From: Methanotrichaceae archaeon
GTDB lineage: Archaea > Halobacteriota > Methanosarcinia > Methanotrichales > Methanotrichaceae
DNA length: 13,139 nucleotides
Direction: 5' to 3'
Assembly (NCBI GenBank): GCA_013329455.1
Contig: DUKF01000175.1
Coordinates: forward strand, 1 to 13,139
Made by a program: the position numbers and the translations under genes. Numbering within the stretch: the first letter of the stretch is position 1; the number at the start of each line of letters is the position of its first letter. The notes below the pieces were generated by a model. The model ran no database searches. It saw only the letters and a list, made by a program, of their open reading frames with translations, and was not told the DNA's origin. Positions 10,693 through 13,139 of this stretch are shown here, piece after piece.

Positions 10693-13139
10693 ATGATTAA
10701 ACGGAGGGAGGCATTGACCCATCATCACCAACTGAGACTGGTCTGCTTGCTGTGGATCAGCGTCGCTTTCTTATCGCTGGTAGCGTCAGCTCAGGACGTG
10801 ACCGACGTTACAACTTCTCCGATGGATGATAAATTAAGCCTCGCCTCCGGTTATGTCGTTCCCAGCGCCTCGGCGCTTCCCGGCGAGGCGGTAGCGAACA
10901 CAGTTGCGCCCGCGCTTGGTCCTGGAGTGGATTACACCAGCATCCAGGAGGCGATAGACAACTCAGATCCAGGCGGCATCATATACGTCCAAAGCGGGAC
11001 ATACGACGAGGTTGTGACAGTAAACAAGCCCGGTCTATCCCTCAAGGGGATCGATTCCGGGGACGGAATGCCCGTCGTCAGCGGTGACGGGGTCAAGAGC
11101 ACCGTCACTTTGAGCTCAGACGGCTGTGTCCTCGAGGGCTTTGTGGTCATGAACTCGGGCAACCCTCACGCCGGAGTCTGCGTAATATCGAGCAACAACA
11201 TCATTTCTGGCAACACCATCATGAACAATCGTGGATACGGCGTTAACTTCACATCTTCAGGTGAAAAAAATACACTATGGGGAAACGAAGTCAAGGGCAA
11301 CGGATTCCATGGGATCAGCCTCCAGAACACTTCTAACAACAACATCACGGCCAACAACGCCAGTTACAACAACTTGAGCGGCATCAATCTTGAAAATTCG
11401 ACCTACAACAACGTCTCGAACAACACCGTCGCCGAAAACGAGGTTCATGGAATCTCGCTCTTCAAATCCGACTACAACGCCATCAATGGGAATGTGGCCA
11501 ACAACAACAAAGAGCGTGGAATCGAACTTTTGGATTCTGAGGGCAACACCTTTGAGAAGAACATAGTCCTAGATGTCGGAAAGAGTGTCTCTCCCCAAGA
11601 AGGCATATATTCGACGGTATTCAGGTTCGTTATCAATGTGACAAACTCCGGTCAGGTGGATCTTGATCCGGTGATCGTGTCGGACAGGCTATCTCCCTCC
11701 CTGGTTTACGTTGGAAGCAATCGTTCCGGCGATGTCCGAGGCGATGAGATCATTTTGAACATGGGGCAGCTGAAAGCTGGACAGTCCAAGTCCGTTGAGC
11801 TTTTGGCCCGGGTCAATGGCACGCGGCTTGGTAATATGACCAATTGGGCGAACGTCACCGGTGTGTCTTCAGATGGTGTCAAAGCCTATGATAAGGACTT
11901 CATAGATGTGAAAGTCAGGAGAATCCATCCTGGTGATGATATACAGAAGTATCTCGATTCTGCAGTCTCTGGAGACATATTCGAATTGGAGAGCGGAACT
12001 TATCGTGGGAACCTGGTGGTGAAAGTTCCGAACATAACGTTGAGGGGGATTGACACCGGTGGCGGCCTCCCTGTTCTGGTCGGTGATGGTGTCGGAACCA
12101 CGGTCACCCTGTCTAGCAGTGCGGATATGTGTGTGGTTGAGGGGTTCGTAGTCACGGGTTCCGGGAATCCCCACTCCGGGATCGGCGTTTTCTCAAATGG
12201 CAACCAGATATCTGGCAATACCGTCAGAAATAACGCTGGTAACGGGATATACCTCGCCTCTAATGGCAACGACGTAAGAGACAACTTGGTCAGAGACAAC
12301 GGTTTCTGCGGCATTTCCCTCGTGTCTTCAGGCCACAACGCCATCGAGGAAAACGAGATCAGAGACAATAAACAAGAAGGCATCAAGCTGGCTTCTTCCT
12401 GCCAGAACAGTGTCAAGTACAATACAGTATTGTATAACGGTTTATGTGGTCTCTGCCTTGAATCTTCCGATAAGAACATCATTTTTGAGAACGACCTCAG
12501 TGACAATAATCAGGACGGCATCAAGCTAACGTCTTCTTTCAGACTGAATAATATATCGAGTAACATCATAACCAATAACAAGATGCGAGGCGTCAATCTG
12601 GAATCTTCCGGTGGTAACATCATAAAGAGTAACCATATAACCGAAAACTCCCTGGAAGGGATCAGTCTCTCTAATTCAAACGAAAACAGAATATACCTCA
12701 ACAATTTCGTGGAAAACACCAGAAACAACGCGGTTTCTTCTTCAAACAACTATTGGAACTCCCCTGAACGCGTGACTTACTTACACAACGGGAAAAAGTA
12801 CACCAACTTCTCGGGCAACTACTGGTCAGATTATAACGGAACCGATCTCTTAGGTGACGGGATCGGCGATACGCCCTACGAGATCGAAGGCGGGTCTGAA
12901 GTGGACAAATATCCGCTTAAGGCCCAAAGGAAGACTACCATCACGGTCTGTAAGGGTAAAGGCTGTGATTTTTCCAAGATCAACGACGCCATCAAAGTAG
13001 CCCCTGTTGGAGCAACTATACGTGTAGAAAGCGGCACTTATAATGAGTGTGTAGTCGTGGACAGGAGGCTTACCTTGAGGGGAGTTGGTATGCCTGTGAT
13101 TAACCCCGATGTTCTCGGAAGCGCGATCACCTTGAGCGC
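10693..13139 (+). CDS. Secreted parallel beta-helix (NosD-like) surface protein with DUF11 domain, 3' end outside window
   Basis: The frame is open from ATG 10693 to the right edge (815 codons so far). A signal peptide fits: charged start, hydrophobic LVCLLWISVAFLSLVASA, cleavage after Ala33. Module 1 (nt about 10928-11585) opens with YTSIQEAID and SGTY and continues into parallel beta-helix repeats of about 23 residues with N-x-I/V and GI-x-L steps. A DUF11 domain follows (about 11590-11920, with VTNSG and LGQLK-like marks). Module 2 (about 11930-12920) repeats the same opening, has longer beta-helix stacks and ends in NYWSDYNGTD and GDGIGDTPYEI, a calcium-like NosD tail. Module 3 begins at 12937 with two cysteines (VCKGKGC). 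Many NxS/T sequons suggest a glycosylated cell-surface protein. TTG 10714, behind GGAGGGAGG, is an alternative start that keeps the signal peptide. Codon use is more AT-rich than in the genes to the left. Confidence 0.88.
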   Translation, partial: MIKRREALTHHHQLRLVCLLWISVAFLSLVASAQDVTDVTTSPMDDKLSLASGYVVPSASALPGEAVANTVAPALGPGVDYTSIQEAIDNSDPGGIIYVQSGTYDEVVTVNKPGLSLKGIDSGDGMPVVSGDGVKSTVTLSSDGCVLEGFVVMNSGNPHAGVCVISSNNIISGNTIMNNRGYGVNFTSSGEKNTLWGNEVKGNGFHGISLQNTSNNNITANNASYNNLSGINLENSTYNNVSNNTVAENEVHGISLFKSDYNAINGNVANNNKERGIELLDSEGNTFEKNIVLDVGKSVSPQEGIYSTVFRFVINVTNSGQVDLDPVIVSDRLSPSLVYVGSNRSGDVRGDEIILNMGQLKAGQSKSVELLARVNGTRLGNMTNWANVTGVSSDGVKAYDKDFIDVKVRRIHPGDDIQKYLDSAVSGDIFELESGTYRGNLVVKVPNITLRGIDTGGGLPVLVGDGVGTTVTLSSSADMCVVEGFVVTGSGNPHSGIGVFSNGNQISGNTVRNNAGNGIYLASNGNDVRDNLVRDNGFCGISLVSSGHNAIEENEIRDNKQEGIKLASSCQNSVKYNTVLYNGLCGLCLESSDKNIIFENDLSDNNQDGIKLTSSFRLNNISSNIITNNKMRGVNLESSGGNIIKSNHITENSLEGISLSNSNENRIYLNNFVENTRNNAVSSSNNYWNSPERVTYLHNGKKYTNFSGNYWSDYNGTDLLGDGIGDTPYEIEGGSEVDKYPLKAQRKTTITVCKGKGCDFSKINDAIKVAPVGATIRVESGTYNECVVVDRRLTLRGVGMPVINPDVLGSAITLS

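Noticed and set aside
11200..12720. CRISPR-like or tandem DNA repeats, suggested by frequent AACAAC strings
   Set aside because: They come from Asn-rich beta-helix codons; the DNA repeats are not identical or evenly spaced and the reading frame is open throughout.
1..13139. Insertion sequences, integrases, tRNA genes, CRISPR arrays or defence genes
   Set aside because: I searched by eye for transposase and nuclease motifs, tRNA-like cloverleaf ends and regular repeats on both strands and found none that hold up.

Overview
The window reads as a chromosomal segment of a methanogenic archaeon. My best guess is the Methanothrix (Methanosaeta) branch of the Methanosarcinales; that lineage call is inference. 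Supporting signs are genes I recognise as DUF2117 and DUF2098 families (essentially methanogen proteins), an archaeal translin, archaeal promoters (TATA boxes about 25 bases before likely transcript starts), strong AGGAGGT-type ribosome binding sites, and a large Asn-rich NosD/DUF11 surface protein. Most genes are moderately GC-rich; the intergenic DNA around 9.8-10.7 kb is clearly AT-rich.

Layout. (1) 2-988, plus strand: the 3' half of a sugar isomerase/AP-endonuclease-2-type TIM barrel and a translin family protein, 6 bases apart. (2) 996-4956, minus strand: one tight block reading, in transcription order, membrane protein, MoxR AAA+ ATPase, DUF58 protein with a complete MIDAS site, and a LarA-type nickel lactate racemase homologue. 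It converges on the translin gene with 7 bases between stop codons. (3) 5347-7359, plus strand: a transmembrane sensor phosphatase (signal anchor, double Cache sensor, HAMP, SpoIIE/RsbU-type PP2C) behind a roughly 115-base leader with dyads. (4) 7394-9380, minus strand: a four-gene unit opening with a 51-residue zinc ribbon protein, followed by an unrecognised 151-residue protein, DUF2098 and DUF2117. (5) 9381-9993: a gene-poor stretch with strong inverted repeats. (6) 9994-10293, plus strand: a small Hsp20-like protein with a clear promoter. (7) 10297-10692: AT-rich DNA holding an orphan promoter, repeated dyads, a hairpin and a T8 tract. (8) 10693 to the window end, plus strand: a secreted parallel beta-helix protein built from repeated modules around a DUF11 domain, open to the right edge.

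How the genes fit together. MoxR plus DUF58 is a known pair of AAA+ chaperone and metal-dependent von Willebrand-like partner, often tied to maturation of metalloenzymes or envelope complexes. Here the pair is translationally joined to a LarA homologue with all its nickel-pincer active-site residues, so a maturation role for LarA is a testable idea. The sensor phosphatase carries most of the amino-acid-binding motif of dCache_1 receptors outside and an altered metal site inside, with no partner kinase or antagonist nearby. These are the most promising leads; the rest is ordinary or of unknown function.
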